Shown one piece after another: positions 25,473 to 34,478 of a DNA stretch of 64,000 nt (positions within the stretch are counted from its first letter, which is position 1; every line of letters begins with the position of its first letter). The stretch is from assembly GCF_943913405.1 (NCBI RefSeq), contig NZ_CALTYA010000014.1, positions 13,862 through 77,861 on the forward strand. Reading direction: 5' to 3'. The stretch is from an uncultured Flavobacterium sp. Lineage in GTDB: Bacteria; Bacteroidota; Bacteroidia; Flavobacteriales; Flavobacteriaceae. The notes beneath the pieces were generated by a model. The model did no database searches. It saw only the letters and a program-made list of their open reading frames with translations, and was not told the origin of the DNA. A program made the position numbers and the translations under genes.

Positions 25473-28400
25473 TGTCTTTATCTTTTTTTGCATTCTTGCC
25501 AGTTTGTTCTTCTTGTTTTTGTGCCGACTTTTCATTGTCTAGTTTCTCTTTTTCTCTCTTTCTTTTATCCTTTTCTCTAGCTTCTCGCGCAATTTTCTTT
25601 TCTTCTTCGCTTCTGTGGAAAAGCTCACGGAATTTATTATAATCCATCGTGATGATAAAACCAACCCCAGTTTCAATTACCTGTCCTTGCAAAGCCACTT
25701 GATACTGGTTTTTTCTATAAGCGCGAACCATATAACGCCCGTCTTTTGTCAATTGGTAATCTGCAGAAATATCGCCGGCAATGTTATTTGTTTCTTCATT
25801 GGTCTGTTGCGGACCTTCCAATCCGAAACTGCTTCCAACGGTCACTTTCAGCCTGTCGTTTAATAATTTCTTAGAAAGTCCGACGTTGAGGTCAGTTCGG
25901 TCTTCGCGAGAGCCTGTAGTATAATCTTCTCTAGATTGCAAATCGAAATCCAATTCCACGCCTTGAACCAAGCTTCCAGCCAAATTATTTAACTGCTGTG
26001 AAAGAATTTTGCTTACGCTTTGGCGGGCAAGAGAACCTGCATTTGTACCTCCGGCTTCACTTGAAAACGGATCTTCGCCAATAAATCTTCCTAACAAAAG
26101 CAAGGCGAAAACCTGCTTGTTCAATTCGCCTTCTTCTTGGCGAAGCTGTGCCAATTTGCTTTTAGTCAGATTGGTAACTTCCGTGGAAACGGTATTATTT
26201 CCTTCTGGTAAAGTAATATCAAAACTGATTTCAGGTTTAAGCAATTCGCCGTTCATTTTCAGCAAAGTCTCAAACGGAATTCTTTGCTTGAAGATATTTC
26301 TGTTGCTTGTAATTTGATTGTCAACCAAGTCAATCGGAGCCGTTTCTATTTCATAAACCGCCGTAATATTGATATCAGCCGTAGTCGGCTCGCCAGTCCA
26401 AAGAATGTAACTTCCTTTCTGGATTTCAAAACGTCTTTTGATGAAATTGAATGACATTTCATAAGCGCCTTCGTCAAATTCATAGCGTCCTGTCAAAGTC
26501 GTTTTTCCAGATTCGTCGATGCCTCCCGTAAGTTGCGCTTCTCCTTTTAGGTTCAAATAATCTCCGTTTCCTTTGTCAATAATCATCGTCAATTCGGCTT
26601 CTTTCACAATTTCAATATTTACCGAAACATCCATTCCTTTAAACTGCGATTGATTTAAAGAATCGGCAACTACAAAACGCTTGTCTATCTGCATTCCGTC
26701 TTGGTCGATGAATTCCACAATTCCTTCACGGTCAGCAATCGAAGGATCAGATTGAGGAAGAACAATTGTCAAATCTGTATCTTCATTTATTCTCAATTCG
26801 CCTCTGACAACAGGTTTGTTCAAGTCTCCTTTTACGCTTAGTTTAGTGTCAATAACTAAATCTCCGTAGTATAAATCATTGTCTTTTGCCACTGAATTAA
26901 CGGCTTTGAAATTTTCTGCGTTTACACGTAAATCAAATCCGAAGTCGGTGTAATTTGTAGTCAAAACGCGTCCGTCAACAACCAATTCATTATCTTCAGA
27001 ATCAGAAATCGAGAAATTGTCGAACGAAATTCCTTGGTTTGTAAACGAAATTTTATCGTTCATTTCATCAAAATAGGAGGCAAGCTGTTTTACCCGCAAT
27101 CCGATTTCATTGAATTTTAATTCTCCAATAACACTTGGATTCTTAGCGCTTCCCGTAATTTTAAAATCTCCGGATAAAAATCCTGTACTTTCGGTAATTG
27201 CGCCCATCGTGAAACCTTGGATGCTTTTCATATTCAGCTTGTCAATGTCAAGATTCATATCAAAAGTGGAATTGTCTGTTCTATAAATTCCGTCTAAATT
27301 CACTTGGTTTCCGTCGCCACCAGTGATTGCAACGTCTGCGCTTAAAGTATTTGCCGTTTTGTTATCTACTTTTATGGCGATATTTCCAACAGTATCTGTC
27401 TTGAAAGTAAAGTTTTCAATATTCAAATCAGCCGTGAAAGTCATCGATTTTGTCAAATCTTTTACCAATACATTTCCGTTGATCCTTCCGCCAGCCAAAA
27501 GCGTATCTTTTTGGATTGCGCTTGTAATCGTAGCAATTTCAAAATCTTTCAAAGTAACATCCAAAGGAGAATTTGCACCTTCAGATTGCGATTGAATTTT
27601 GATGGAACTTTTCTGGTTGCTCAATTCAAAATTGTTGGCATAAATTCCTTTGGGACCAAATTGAACAATATTTTCGCGGTCAATATCCCAAGGTTCATAG
27701 TTCAAAACCAATCCGTCTGGCTCTAATGAAATCTGCGTATTTCCATCTTCGGCTTTTAAACTTCCAGCCAAAAGATATTGGTCTTCCTCTTTATTGTCGC
27801 GGATTAACAACGTATAATTCACTTTGTTTTCAGCTACTTGACCTGAAATACTCGTGTAAGGCAGGTGAATTTGACCGCTTTTTATATCGTCAATTACCAA
27901 GCTGTAAATCAGCGCATTTTCATCAGTTTCAATGTCTAATAGTCCATTTGTAATTTCAGTAGTGCCATAAACCACCTTCGGAATTTTTCCGTTTACCGTA
28001 ATGGAATCGCCTTCGCTGTTGTATCTCGCATTGATTTCTATCGGAGAAAGACTTTTCAATTGTGGCATTAATTTCATTAAAATCGGTTCGTCTCTTACTA
28101 CCAAAGTCATATCAAATTGCTGTGGCAAAGAAGTTTTTTTCGAAGCTTTTGGATTGGTGTTGTAATACTTAGAAACTGAATTTGTCAAAGCCGTTCCGAT
28201 TTGATCGTATTGAAAATTTCCGGTCATTAAAGCTTTTGCAAACTGCGATTGAATGCGAATCGTGTCGCTTTCAGCAGAAGAAATCGCATCGATTTTTATA
28301 GAATCCAAAGCATAAGTTTCTTTAGAATCCACAAGCAAGAAATTATAAATTCTGACTTTTCCATTTAAATTTTCTGGACTAGAATCGGCAATATCAGCAA

Positions 28401-30582
28401 AAACAGTTCCTCTCAATTTCAACGGACCCGCGTGAAGATTCAGTTTCTCCAAATCAGCAATATCGGTATTCAATTTCAATTTTACGGCAGGATATTTTCC
28501 TTTGAAATTTCCTTCGGCAACCATGTCAAAAGTCAAGTTGACATCGTTCATTCCGGCGGTGATATCGAAGTTTCCGTTTTTGATATCGCCTTTTAATTTT
28601 AAGTTTTTATACGTATATCTGTTGAATTCAGCTTTGATCAAAGTTCCGTCAATCGACGCATTTGCTGTCTGCGGATTCAGTCCTGTTCCTTTAACTTTTG
28701 CTTTCAAGCTGACTTTTCCGAGTGAATCATTTTTCAATAATTTGCCGATATCAAAGTTGTCAATCGTCGCATCGGCATCATATTTTTCGTAATTTTTTCG
28801 TCTTTGGTCGAAAGTAGCCTTGATTTTTGCCTTTCCAAAACTGCTCGCAACATTCATATTGGTACTGAAATTCGAAATTCCTCCCTTGAAAAATCCATTC
28901 AATGACAATTGCGAAGGAAGCTGAATATTTGCGGGAATCGTTCCTTTTGACACAAACATATTGATATCTTTCGAAGTTGATTTCAACTGATTTATTTTCA
29001 AGTCAAAATAGGCTTTTTCAACGTCTGGCAATCCAGTAATTCTTCCGCTTGCTGCAACAACCGTCGAACCAATTCCGCTGATTTCTAATTTCGGAATAGA
29101 AATATCACTGACTTTTCCAGAAACTTCGCTGTTGATGTACAAAATTGCATTCGGATTGCTCTTGAACGGATTTTGGTTTTCCAAATTTGGGACAAATAAC
29201 AAGATGTCTTTGAATCCGATTTGGCTATTTTCTAACGAAGCGTCAATTCCCAAATCGCCTAAATTGTCAGCAATTTTCGACAAGTCATTATAAGTTATAT
29301 TGATTTCATCTTTGACTAAAGTCTGCGGAGTTTTTAAGTATAAATTTTTTAGTGAAGTTCTTTTTTTTCCATAAAAGAAATCGGTTTTCAAGGATTCAAT
29401 ATCCAAACCACTTTTGTCTTTTACGGTCAAAGCTTGAATATTTCCATAAATAGAATCAGTGCTGTAATAGAATTTTTCGCCTTGCAGTTTTACATTTTCC
29501 AAGTTCAAATGCTTGTAATCGATTCCTTTTTTTACCTTCGGAGAATTGTCATCATCAAATCTGAAAGCGATGTTTTGAAGCGAAGTTTCGTTCAATTTTA
29601 CTTTCCATTTTGGGCCAGTTGCTTCTAAAGATTCTGGAGCGTCGACTTCAATCGGCTTGTCTAATTTACCAAAAGTCAAGCCGCCTTTTAGACCGTCAAT
29701 TTCGAATTTTTCTAAATCAATAAATTGCTTTTTCAGATTGATTTCGTTGAATTTTAAAAGCAGTTTTTTAAGTACGATTCCAGTATTTAGCTCAGAACCT
29801 TTATTGTCAAAACCTACGTCTATATTTGCCAGTCTAATTTCTCCCAATTCTAAATTCAAATCAGTATTTTTTACGGCTTCGTCTGTAACTTCTACAGTAT
29901 TTTGGGCAACTTCCTGAACAATTTCGCCTTGTTTCAGCATGACTTTAAATCCGTCCAAATTGATTTTTGGAACTGTAAAATCCATTTTATCCAAGTCAAA
30001 TTTGGTGATTTTTGTATCAAAATGTTCCAGATAAGCGTTCAGGTCATTTTTTGAAATCGCATCTTCATAACGCACTTTTATTTTGTCAAGATTTACATTT
30101 CTAATAGAAAATTTCATCGGCTCAGAATCTTCTTTTTTAGGTTCATCTGAAGCAAAAGCGTCAATAATATAATCGAAATTGAAAATGGAATCTTTATCTC
30201 TTTTTACCGTAGCCGTGATGCCTTGCAAGTCAATGGAATTGATTTCGACAGTATTGCTCAAAAGCTTGAAAAGGCTTATGTCTACCTTGATTTTGTCGCC
30301 TGCCAAAAGCGTATCTCCAGCTTGGCTTTGGAAATAAATATCTTCAACAATTACATTTTTTGGGAACCCAATTTCAATTCTACCGATAGAAACTGGCGTT
30401 TTTATTTTTCCTTCGAGATAAGTAACGGCTTTGTCTTTTATCAGGTTTTGGAAGTAGGGAATCTGGATAAGAATTACTATCAACAGGAAAAGCCCAAGGA
30501 TAGAACCGACAATCCACGCCAAAATTTTAAGGCTTTTTTTGACGTATTTATTTAATTTGAATGATTTGGTAGATTTGTTCAA
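25465..30582 (-). CDS. tamB: Translocation/assembly module TamB
   Basis: A protein of 1705 residues. One N-terminal membrane anchor (about 15-38, ILAWIVGSILGLFLLIVILIQI) precedes a very long periplasmic stretch of short beta strands typical of the TamB/AsmA-like groove. The DUF490/TamB domain covers roughly 1270-1630, with GEAQLTGGIDESGKTTLTGRYEF and the later VGLSKKLLNDRLKVTVGSSF. The protein spans the periplasm and works with the barrel partner encoded next to it. It ends, unusually, in about 50 strongly charged residues (KKIAREAREKDKRKREKEK and onwards). Length and layout are normal for Bacteroidota TamB apart from that tail. Confidence 0.96.
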   Translation of the reverse strand: MNKSTKSFKLNKYVKKSLKILAWIVGSILGLFLLIVILIQIPYFQNLIKDKAVTYLEGKIKTPVSIGRIEIGFPKNVIVEDIYFQSQAGDTLLAGDKIKVDISLFKLLSNTVEINSIDLQGITATVKRDKDSIFNFDYIIDAFASDEPKKEDSEPMKFSIRNVNLDKIKVRYEDAISKNDLNAYLEHFDTKITKFDLDKMDFTVPKINLDGFKVMLKQGEIVQEVAQNTVEVTDEAVKNTDLNLELGEIRLANIDVGFDNKGSELNTGIVLKKLLLKFNEINLKKQFIDLEKFEIDGLKGGLTFGKLDKPIEVDAPESLEATGPKWKVKLNETSLQNIAFRFDDDNSPKVKKGIDYKHLNLENVKLQGEKFYYSTDSIYGNIQALTVKDKSGLDIESLKTDFFYGKKRTSLKNLYLKTPQTLVKDEINITYNDLSKIADNLGDLGIDASLENSQIGFKDILLFVPNLENQNPFKSNPNAILYINSEVSGKVSDISIPKLEISGIGSTVVAASGRITGLPDVEKAYFDLKINQLKSTSKDINMFVSKGTIPANIQLPSQLSLNGFFKGGISNFSTNMNVASSFGKAKIKATFDQRRKNYEKYDADATIDNFDIGKLLKNDSLGKVSLKAKVKGTGLNPQTANASIDGTLIKAEFNRYTYKNLKLKGDIKNGNFDITAGMNDVNLTFDMVAEGNFKGKYPAVKLKLNTDIADLEKLNLHAGPLKLRGTVFADIADSSPENLNGKVRIYNFLLVDSKETYALDSIKIDAISSAESDTIRIQSQFAKALMTGNFQYDQIGTALTNSVSKYYNTNPKASKKTSLPQQFDMTLVVRDEPILMKLMPQLKSLSPIEINARYNSEGDSITVNGKIPKVVYGTTEITNGLLDIETDENALIYSLVIDDIKSGQIHLPYTSISGQVAENKVNYTLLIRDNKEEDQYLLAGSLKAEDGNTQISLEPDGLVLNYEPWDIDRENIVQFGPKGIYANNFELSNQKSSIKIQSQSEGANSPLDVTLKDFEIATITSAIQKDTLLAGGRINGNVLVKDLTKSMTFTADLNIENFTFKTDTVGNIAIKVDNKTANTLSADVAITGGDGNQVNLDGIYRTDNSTFDMNLDIDKLNMKSIQGFTMGAITESTGFLSGDFKITGSAKNPSVIGELKFNEIGLRVKQLASYFDEMNDKISFTNQGISFDNFSISDSEDNELVVDGRVLTTNYTDFGFDLRVNAENFKAVNSVAKDNDLYYGDLVIDTKLSVKGDLNKPVVRGELRINEDTDLTIVLPQSDPSIADREGIVEFIDQDGMQIDKRFVVADSLNQSQFKGMDVSVNIEIVKEAELTMIIDKGNGDYLNLKGEAQLTGGIDESGKTTLTGRYEFDEGAYEMSFNFIKRRFEIQKGSYILWTGEPTTADINITAVYEIETAPIDLVDNQITSNRNIFKQRIPFETLLKMNGELLKPEISFDITLPEGNNTVSTEVTNLTKSKLAQLRQEEGELNKQVFALLLLGRFIGEDPFSSEAGGTNAGSLARQSVSKILSQQLNNLAGSLVQGVELDFDLQSREDYTTGSREDRTDLNVGLSKKLLNDRLKVTVGSSFGLEGPQQTNEETNNIAGDISADYQLTKDGRYMVRAYRKNQYQVALQGQVIETGVGFIITMDYNKFRELFHRSEEEKKIAREAREKDKRKREKEKLDNEKSAQKQEEQTGKNAKKDKDND

Positions 30583-30787
30583 AATGCTATAGTGTTTTTA
30601 AAATCGCTTAATTCGCAACTTCTTAGGGCACTTAAAAATACTACTTAAAAATCAGATTTGTATTAAAATCTTCCCAAAATTGACAGAAAACGACTAGCAA
30701 TAGCTTGCTAAATTCGATTTTCAAACCTATATTATTATCTAAGAGATTTGCCTATAAATAATTGTTTCTCTTGTTGTTTTAAATAAA
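30583..30787. other. Intergenic stretch before the acidic protein gene
   Basis: AT-rich sequence upstream of tamB. I see no open frame with coding character and no clear TTTG/TAnnTTTG pair. It probably contains the tamB promoter, which I could not place. Confidence 0.4.
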
Positions 30788-30815
30788 AAAAGTGAAGCTT
30801 TGAAACTTCACTTTT
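30788..30815 (-). terminator. Terminator after the acidic small protein gene
   Basis: AAAAGTGAAG and CTTCACTTTT form a perfect stem around an eight-base loop. On the minus strand a T run follows. It lies 16 bp past the stop at 30832. Confidence 0.88.
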
Positions 30816-30831
30816 CGATGGCTTATATTTT

Positions 30832-31053
30832 CTAATTTTGATCATCCAATTTATCTTCATCATCCTTTAAGGAATGTTCCTCATCGAGTCCGTTGGTGTG
30901 AAAATCGTCGTTTTCATCTTCTTCCTCGGCTTCAGTGTCAAAATCTCTGTCTTTGTCAGTGGCATTATTTTGATCTCTGTTCAATTCAGGATTGTCGATA
31001 CCGCGTTTGTCGTTTTCAGCATACTCTTCGGCATTATTTCTTTCGTTTATCAT
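30832..31053 (-). CDS. Small highly acidic disordered protein
   Basis: A 73-residue protein composed almost wholly of D, E, N, K and R, with runs such as EAEEEDENDDF near residue 42. No hydrophobic core, signal or known domain is present, so it should be intrinsically disordered. It follows the ferritin-like gene by 17 bp and shares its terminator, so the two form an operon. The lysine-rich tail of that neighbour and this acidic chain have opposite charge, which may allow binding; this is inference. It could also act as a hydrophilin-like protectant. Confidence 0.7.
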   Translation of the reverse strand: MINERNNAEEYAENDKRGIDNPELNRDQNNATDKDRDFDTEAEEEDENDDFHTNGLDEEHSLKDDEDKLDDQN

Positions 31054-31070
31054 AGCAAGATTTTTAGCTT

Positions 31071-31709
31071 TTATTTTTCATCAATATCATCTGCAGCATC
31101 AAAATTAATCGTGTTGTAAGCCGCTTCTGTCAAAGTCACATCTGCTTCTTTTTCTTCAGCCAGCGTAGCTTCTAAAAGTTTTGCAGCTTCTTCTTCGCCA
31201 AGTGTTTTGGCAAAAGCGCAAAGCGTTCCGTAAGTCGCAATTTCATAATGCTCGATTTTTTGCGAAGCTGCGATAATCCCCGCATCACGAACAGCGCCCG
31301 GCTGGGTTTCTTCCATAATGCTTTCGCCTTCTTTGATCAAGCCTTCCATGGCGTCGCATTTTTTTGCGGTTGCTTTTTTTCCTATGATTTCAAAGACTTT
31401 TTCCAATCTAGCTACTTGTTCTTTAGTCACGTTCAAGTGGTCTTCAATTGCAGTCTTTAAGTTTTCAGAAGTTGCATTTTTAGCCATTTTTGGCAACGCT
31501 TTCGTCAATGCTTTTTCTGCCCAATAAATGTCTTTTAATGAATCTTCAAACAATTCTCTCAAGCCGTCGGCAGCACTGGCTTTTGGTTTGATTGTTGTTT
31601 TTGAAGCTGTCGCCGTTTTTTTAGAGGCTGTTGTAGATTTTGATTTGCTTGCAGTGCTTTTTGCAGCTGTAGCTTTACTGTTCTTAGCAGTAGCAGTTGA
31701 ATTTTTCAT
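31071..31709 (-). CDS. YciF/DUF892 ferritin-like protein with Lys/Ala/Thr-rich N-terminal tail
   Basis: A protein of 212 residues from the ATG at 31709. Residues 1-45 are almost only K, A, T and S (patterns like TASKSK and ASKTTIKPK), resembling bacterial histone-H1-like tails. Residues 48-205 form the DUF892/YciF four-helix domain: LRELFEDSLKDIYWAEKAL, IEDHLNVTKEQVARLEKVFEIIG, and SQKIEHYEIATYGTLCAFA with conserved His and Glu. YciF-type proteins are stress-induced and can bind metal. The tail suggests DNA binding, as in Dps-like proteins. An in-frame start ten codons upstream is less likely, as it would place extra residues before the tail. Confidence 0.92.
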   Translation of the reverse strand: MKNSTATAKNSKATAAKSTASKSKSTTASKKTATASKTTIKPKASAADGLRELFEDSLKDIYWAEKALTKALPKMAKNATSENLKTAIEDHLNVTKEQVARLEKVFEIIGKKATAKKCDAMEGLIKEGESIMEETQPGAVRDAGIIAASQKIEHYEIATYGTLCAFAKTLGEEEAAKLLEATLAEEKEADVTLTEAAYNTINFDAADDIDEK

Positions 31710-31817
31710 AACTAGTTTCTTTAGGTTTGATTTATTCAAAGGTCATCAATCATTAATCAGTTTGTCTTATAATATTTAGAATTTGTTTTATATCATTCTG
31801 AAATTTAGGTAGTAAAC

Positions 31818-31852
31818 AAAAAAAAAACTGCTTTCCGATTGGAAAGCAGTTT
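31818..31852 (-). terminator. Terminator after the lipocalin-like lipoprotein gene
   Basis: AAACTGCTTTCC and GGAAAGCAGTTT form a perfect 12-bp stem with a GATT loop. About eight A residues on the left become the T run on the minus strand. Confidence 0.93.
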
Positions 31853-31875
31853 GATAGTATTTTAGTTTGATTAGT

Positions 31876-32382
31876 TTATTTTTTGAAAACTAACTGAACA
31901 TTTCCAAGTCTGTTAATAGCTACGCCATCAGCATTTCTATCAGGATAATTTGTCAGTACTCTGTTTTCTGTTAATGTTCTTCCGTCATCTGTTCTTGCAA
32001 AGTTTACAACTACATCGTCACCTTCTAGGTTTTCATAAGTAGCAGTCAAAGTGTTGTTAGTTGCTGTCCAAGTTCCATCTACTTCATAGGAAGTACAAGT
32101 AGAGCTAGCATCACTGTTTACTGAAAGATAAGCAATCTCATAGGTAAATGTATTGTCAGATCTAAATGTCAGCTGAGCGTCGTTATAACATTCTGTTTCT
32201 GACATCTGGTTTGTTGAAGATGTTCCGTCTCGGTTAAAATCGGTTGCAGTTGAAGTGTTGAATTCTCTTAGTTCATAAGTTCCTTCGATGCTTCCTGAAT
32301 TGTTGTCGCTGTTGTCATCTGACGAACACGATCCTAATGTGATTGCTAAAGCAGCCATTGCTAAAATTCTTAAATTTTTCAT
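31876..32382 (-). CDS. Lipocalin-like lipoprotein of unknown function
   Basis: A protein of 168 residues with a lipoprotein signal (lipobox LGSCSS, cysteine 20) and a DS/DN-rich linker. The rest is a single beta-barrel-like domain: GSIEGTYELREFN at the start, DAQLTFRSDNTFTYEI, then VDGTWTATNNTLTATYE, the strand pattern of Bacteroidota lipocalin-like lipoproteins. Cysteines 65 and about 107 could form a disulphide. No ligand can be named. It is likely to sit on the outer membrane or cell surface. Confidence 0.82.
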   Translation of the reverse strand: MKNLRILAMAALAITLGSCSSDDNSDNNSGSIEGTYELREFNTSTATDFNRDGTSSTNQMSETECYNDAQLTFRSDNTFTYEIAYLSVNSDASSTCTSYEVDGTWTATNNTLTATYENLEGDDVVVNFARTDDGRTLTENRVLTNYPDRNADGVAINRLGNVQLVFKK

Positions 32383-32743
32383 TTTGTGATAGGTTTTAGG
32401 TTTACGATTAAATGGATTATACCATTTTTACTTTCACAAATATCTAATTCAATACTTGTTAATTCTTTACAGTATTATTGTAAATTATTATATAATTGAC
32501 CTTTTCTTTAAATTATGTTAACTAAAAATAGGTTTTTATTGATTATAAATGTTTTAATTCTTTGGCTTCTAGTGAGTTAAATTTTTTACTGCTTTTGCTT
32601 GCAATTTATTGATTAACAGTTTTTTGTGCTTTTAAGTCAATGGATGTTAAATAAGGGTTAATAGCTTCACAAAACTTAGGAACTGATTTTTGATTTTATA
32701 ACTTTAATAAGACTTTGACATAAAATCAACCAATATATCTATT
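32383..32743. other. Divergent intergenic region, 361 bp
   Basis: A very AT-rich stretch between two divergent genes. It contains no frame with coding character, no tRNA-like fold and no strong palindrome. It should hold the promoters of both genes, but I could not place a convincing TTTG/TAnnTTTG pair. Confidence 0.5.
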
Positions 32744-33412
32744 ATGGAGAACAAGACTATAATTACAGCAGTCAAAAATCTGGAAGTAAATGTATCGCAG
32801 ACTGAGCGTGTCGTTTCTGTGCTTTCAGGTTCGCTGATGCTTTATAATTCATTAGCGAAAAAGCCTAAAAGTTACCCGAGGGCATTGCTCTCTGCATTTA
32901 TGATTTTTAGAGGCGTGACTGGCCATTGTCCGGGATATAAGCTTGCAGGGCAGACACTAGAGCCTCCAAAAGTTTCAAACGTAAATATAAAGGTGGCTTT
33001 GACGATTAACAAGCCTGTGAATTTTGTGTATCAATTTTGGCGCAAGCTTGAAAACCTTCCCTTATTTATGAAACATCTGGAAAGCGTAACCGTTATTGAC
33101 AATGAAATTTCAGAATGGAAAGCAAGAATTCCTGGCGATATTGGCAATCTTTCCTGGAAAGCCGCCATTATCAAAGATGTTGAAAATAGAGAAATCAGCT
33201 GGCGTTCTTTTTCAGATGCCTTTATTCACAATGTGGGGAAAGTTGAATTTCATGACAATGGAAGCTTCGGAACGAAAATGAACGTTATCATTTCTTACCG
33301 TGCTCCGTTTGAAAAGTCTGGAGAAATGGCTGCAAAAGTCTTGAATCCTATTTTTCAAAATATGGTCGAACAAGACGTCAGACGCTTCAAGCACTATATT
33401 GAGAATAAGTAA
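32744..33412 (+). CDS. DUF2892-SRPBCC fusion protein
   Basis: A protein of 222 residues in two parts. Residues 15-70 (SQTERVVSVLSGSLMLYNSL, then LLSAFMIFRGVTGHCPGY) correspond to the DUF2892 membrane-hairpin module. Residues 78-220 are an SRPBCC (START-like, polyketide cyclase/dehydrase) domain: KVALTINKPVNFVYQFWRKL, then EWKARIPGDIGNLSWKAAI and ISWRSFSDAFIHNVGKVEF. It would place a hydrophobic ligand-binding pocket at the inner membrane. The ligand is unknown. It lies in a stretch of stress-type genes. Confidence 0.9.
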   Translation: MENKTIITAVKNLEVNVSQTERVVSVLSGSLMLYNSLAKKPKSYPRALLSAFMIFRGVTGHCPGYKLAGQTLEPPKVSNVNIKVALTINKPVNFVYQFWRKLENLPLFMKHLESVTVIDNEISEWKARIPGDIGNLSWKAAIIKDVENREISWRSFSDAFIHNVGKVEFHDNGSFGTKMNVIISYRAPFEKSGEMAAKVLNPIFQNMVEQDVRRFKHYIENK

Positions 33413-33420
33413 GCAGCAAT

Positions 33421-33456
33421 AAAAAAAGCAGTTCTAAATTTAGAACTGCTTTTTTT
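33421..33456. terminator. Perfect bidirectional terminator
   Basis: An exact 36-base palindrome: A7 followed by GCAGTTCTAAA, then TTTAGAACTGC followed by T7. It serves the convergent genes ending at 33412 and 33467. Confidence 0.95.
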
Positions 33457-33466
33457 ATTTTTATTT

Positions 33467-33658
33467 TTATTTAAACTGTTTGCTTACGTTTCTTTCTTCT
33501 CCTTTTGGAATGACGTCGCAGAAATCTGATAATTTTCCGGTAAGTCCGTCAGCTCTGCATATTACTTTATCTAAAAGATTCAACTTTTTAACGATTAATG
33601 CTGCGGCGATTGCGGCTACTGCTCCCGTTGCTACGCCTAAAACGATTGATTTTTTCAT
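33467..33658 (-). CDS. Small membrane-anchored protein
   Basis: A 63-residue protein from the ATG at 33658. Residues 4-24 are hydrophobic (VLGVATGAVAAIAAALIV), forming a single membrane segment near the N-terminus. A short amphipathic C-terminal part follows with two cysteines (VICRADGLTG and DFCDVIPKG). It resembles YtxH-like small proteins in layout, but that family is not certain. A longer start at 33712 would add 18 residues with no signal character. Confidence 0.7.
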   Translation of the reverse strand: MKKSIVLGVATGAVAAIAAALIVKKLNLLDKVICRADGLTGKLSDFCDVIPKGEERNVSKQFK

Positions 33659-33699
33659 GATAATTTGTATTTGGTTATGGATTAATGTTGCAATTTTAA

Positions 33700-33732
33700 A
33701 AATCCCCACCATATAAAAACTGATGGGGATTT
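33700..33732 (-). terminator. Hairpin, probable minus-strand terminator
   Basis: AAATCCCCA and TGGGGATTT face each other across 15 bases. On the minus strand TTTTT follows. The nearest upstream minus-strand gene ends 228 bp away (33960), so the assignment to it is tentative. Confidence 0.55.
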
Positions 33733-33959
33733 AAACAAATAATAAACCTCAAAAAAACAATACAAACTCAAGAATTCTTGAAAATTTTTGCTTTTGTAAA
33801 TTTATTAATTACTATTTCTAGCTATCTCAAAGTTCTACTTTTTAAATAGATTTCAGCTTATATAATTCAAGGGAAGTCTTACATAATAATTCTTTCGCAA
33901 AAAATAAAGCCACCAGAATCTATTCTGATTATTTAAATGTCGTGTATTGTGTTTGTATG

Positions 33960-34478
33960 TTATTGCCCTACGTCGGGAACCATTAAGATATTACCGTTAA
34001 TATCAACTTTTACCACCCAGTAATCAGAATTACCATTGCTGGTATCCCACACGTCGCCAGTAGCATTGGAACTTGAATATGCTGAAATAATATAACCGCC
34101 CGGAGCAACTGAAATAGACTGTGGCCCATCACCGCCAGCGCCACCAATAAGGCGCTGCCATGTTAAGCCGCCATTGGCATTTAATTTTAGCCGCCAAATA
34201 TCTTGACGTCCATTGTTTATTCCGGTTACGTTGCTATTTTGAGAAGATTGCGATGAACACAATGTTATATAGCTATTATCTGCTAATTGAATAATGGGGC
34301 CGCTAAGATCCCATTTGTCGCCACCATACCGTTGTTGCCATGATATGACACCTGTGTTGGTCATTTTTACAATCCATACATCATTATCACCTTTACTGGC
34401 TATTGTAACATTGCCTGAAACAGGTGATACAGTAGTAGAGGTCATAATATAGCCGCCATCTGCCCACAGTTCCTTGGT
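33960..34478 (-). pseudogene. Truncated beta-propeller-type secreted protein remnant
   Basis: The open frame begins right after a TGA at about 34479 and has its first ATG at 34445, but coding similarity starts before that ATG (ADGGYIMTST), so the true N-terminus is missing. Three repeats of a propeller-like unit are visible: GDNDVWIVKMTNTGVISWQQ, then RQDIWRLKLNANGGLTWQR, then NSDYWVVKVDINGNI. Such units occur in long secreted Bacteroidota proteins that report on repeated delimited-blade domains. No signal peptide is present and no sorting domain is found at the C-terminus. The left end of the gene is intact only as the last blades. It directly abuts another broken gene. Confidence 0.7.
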
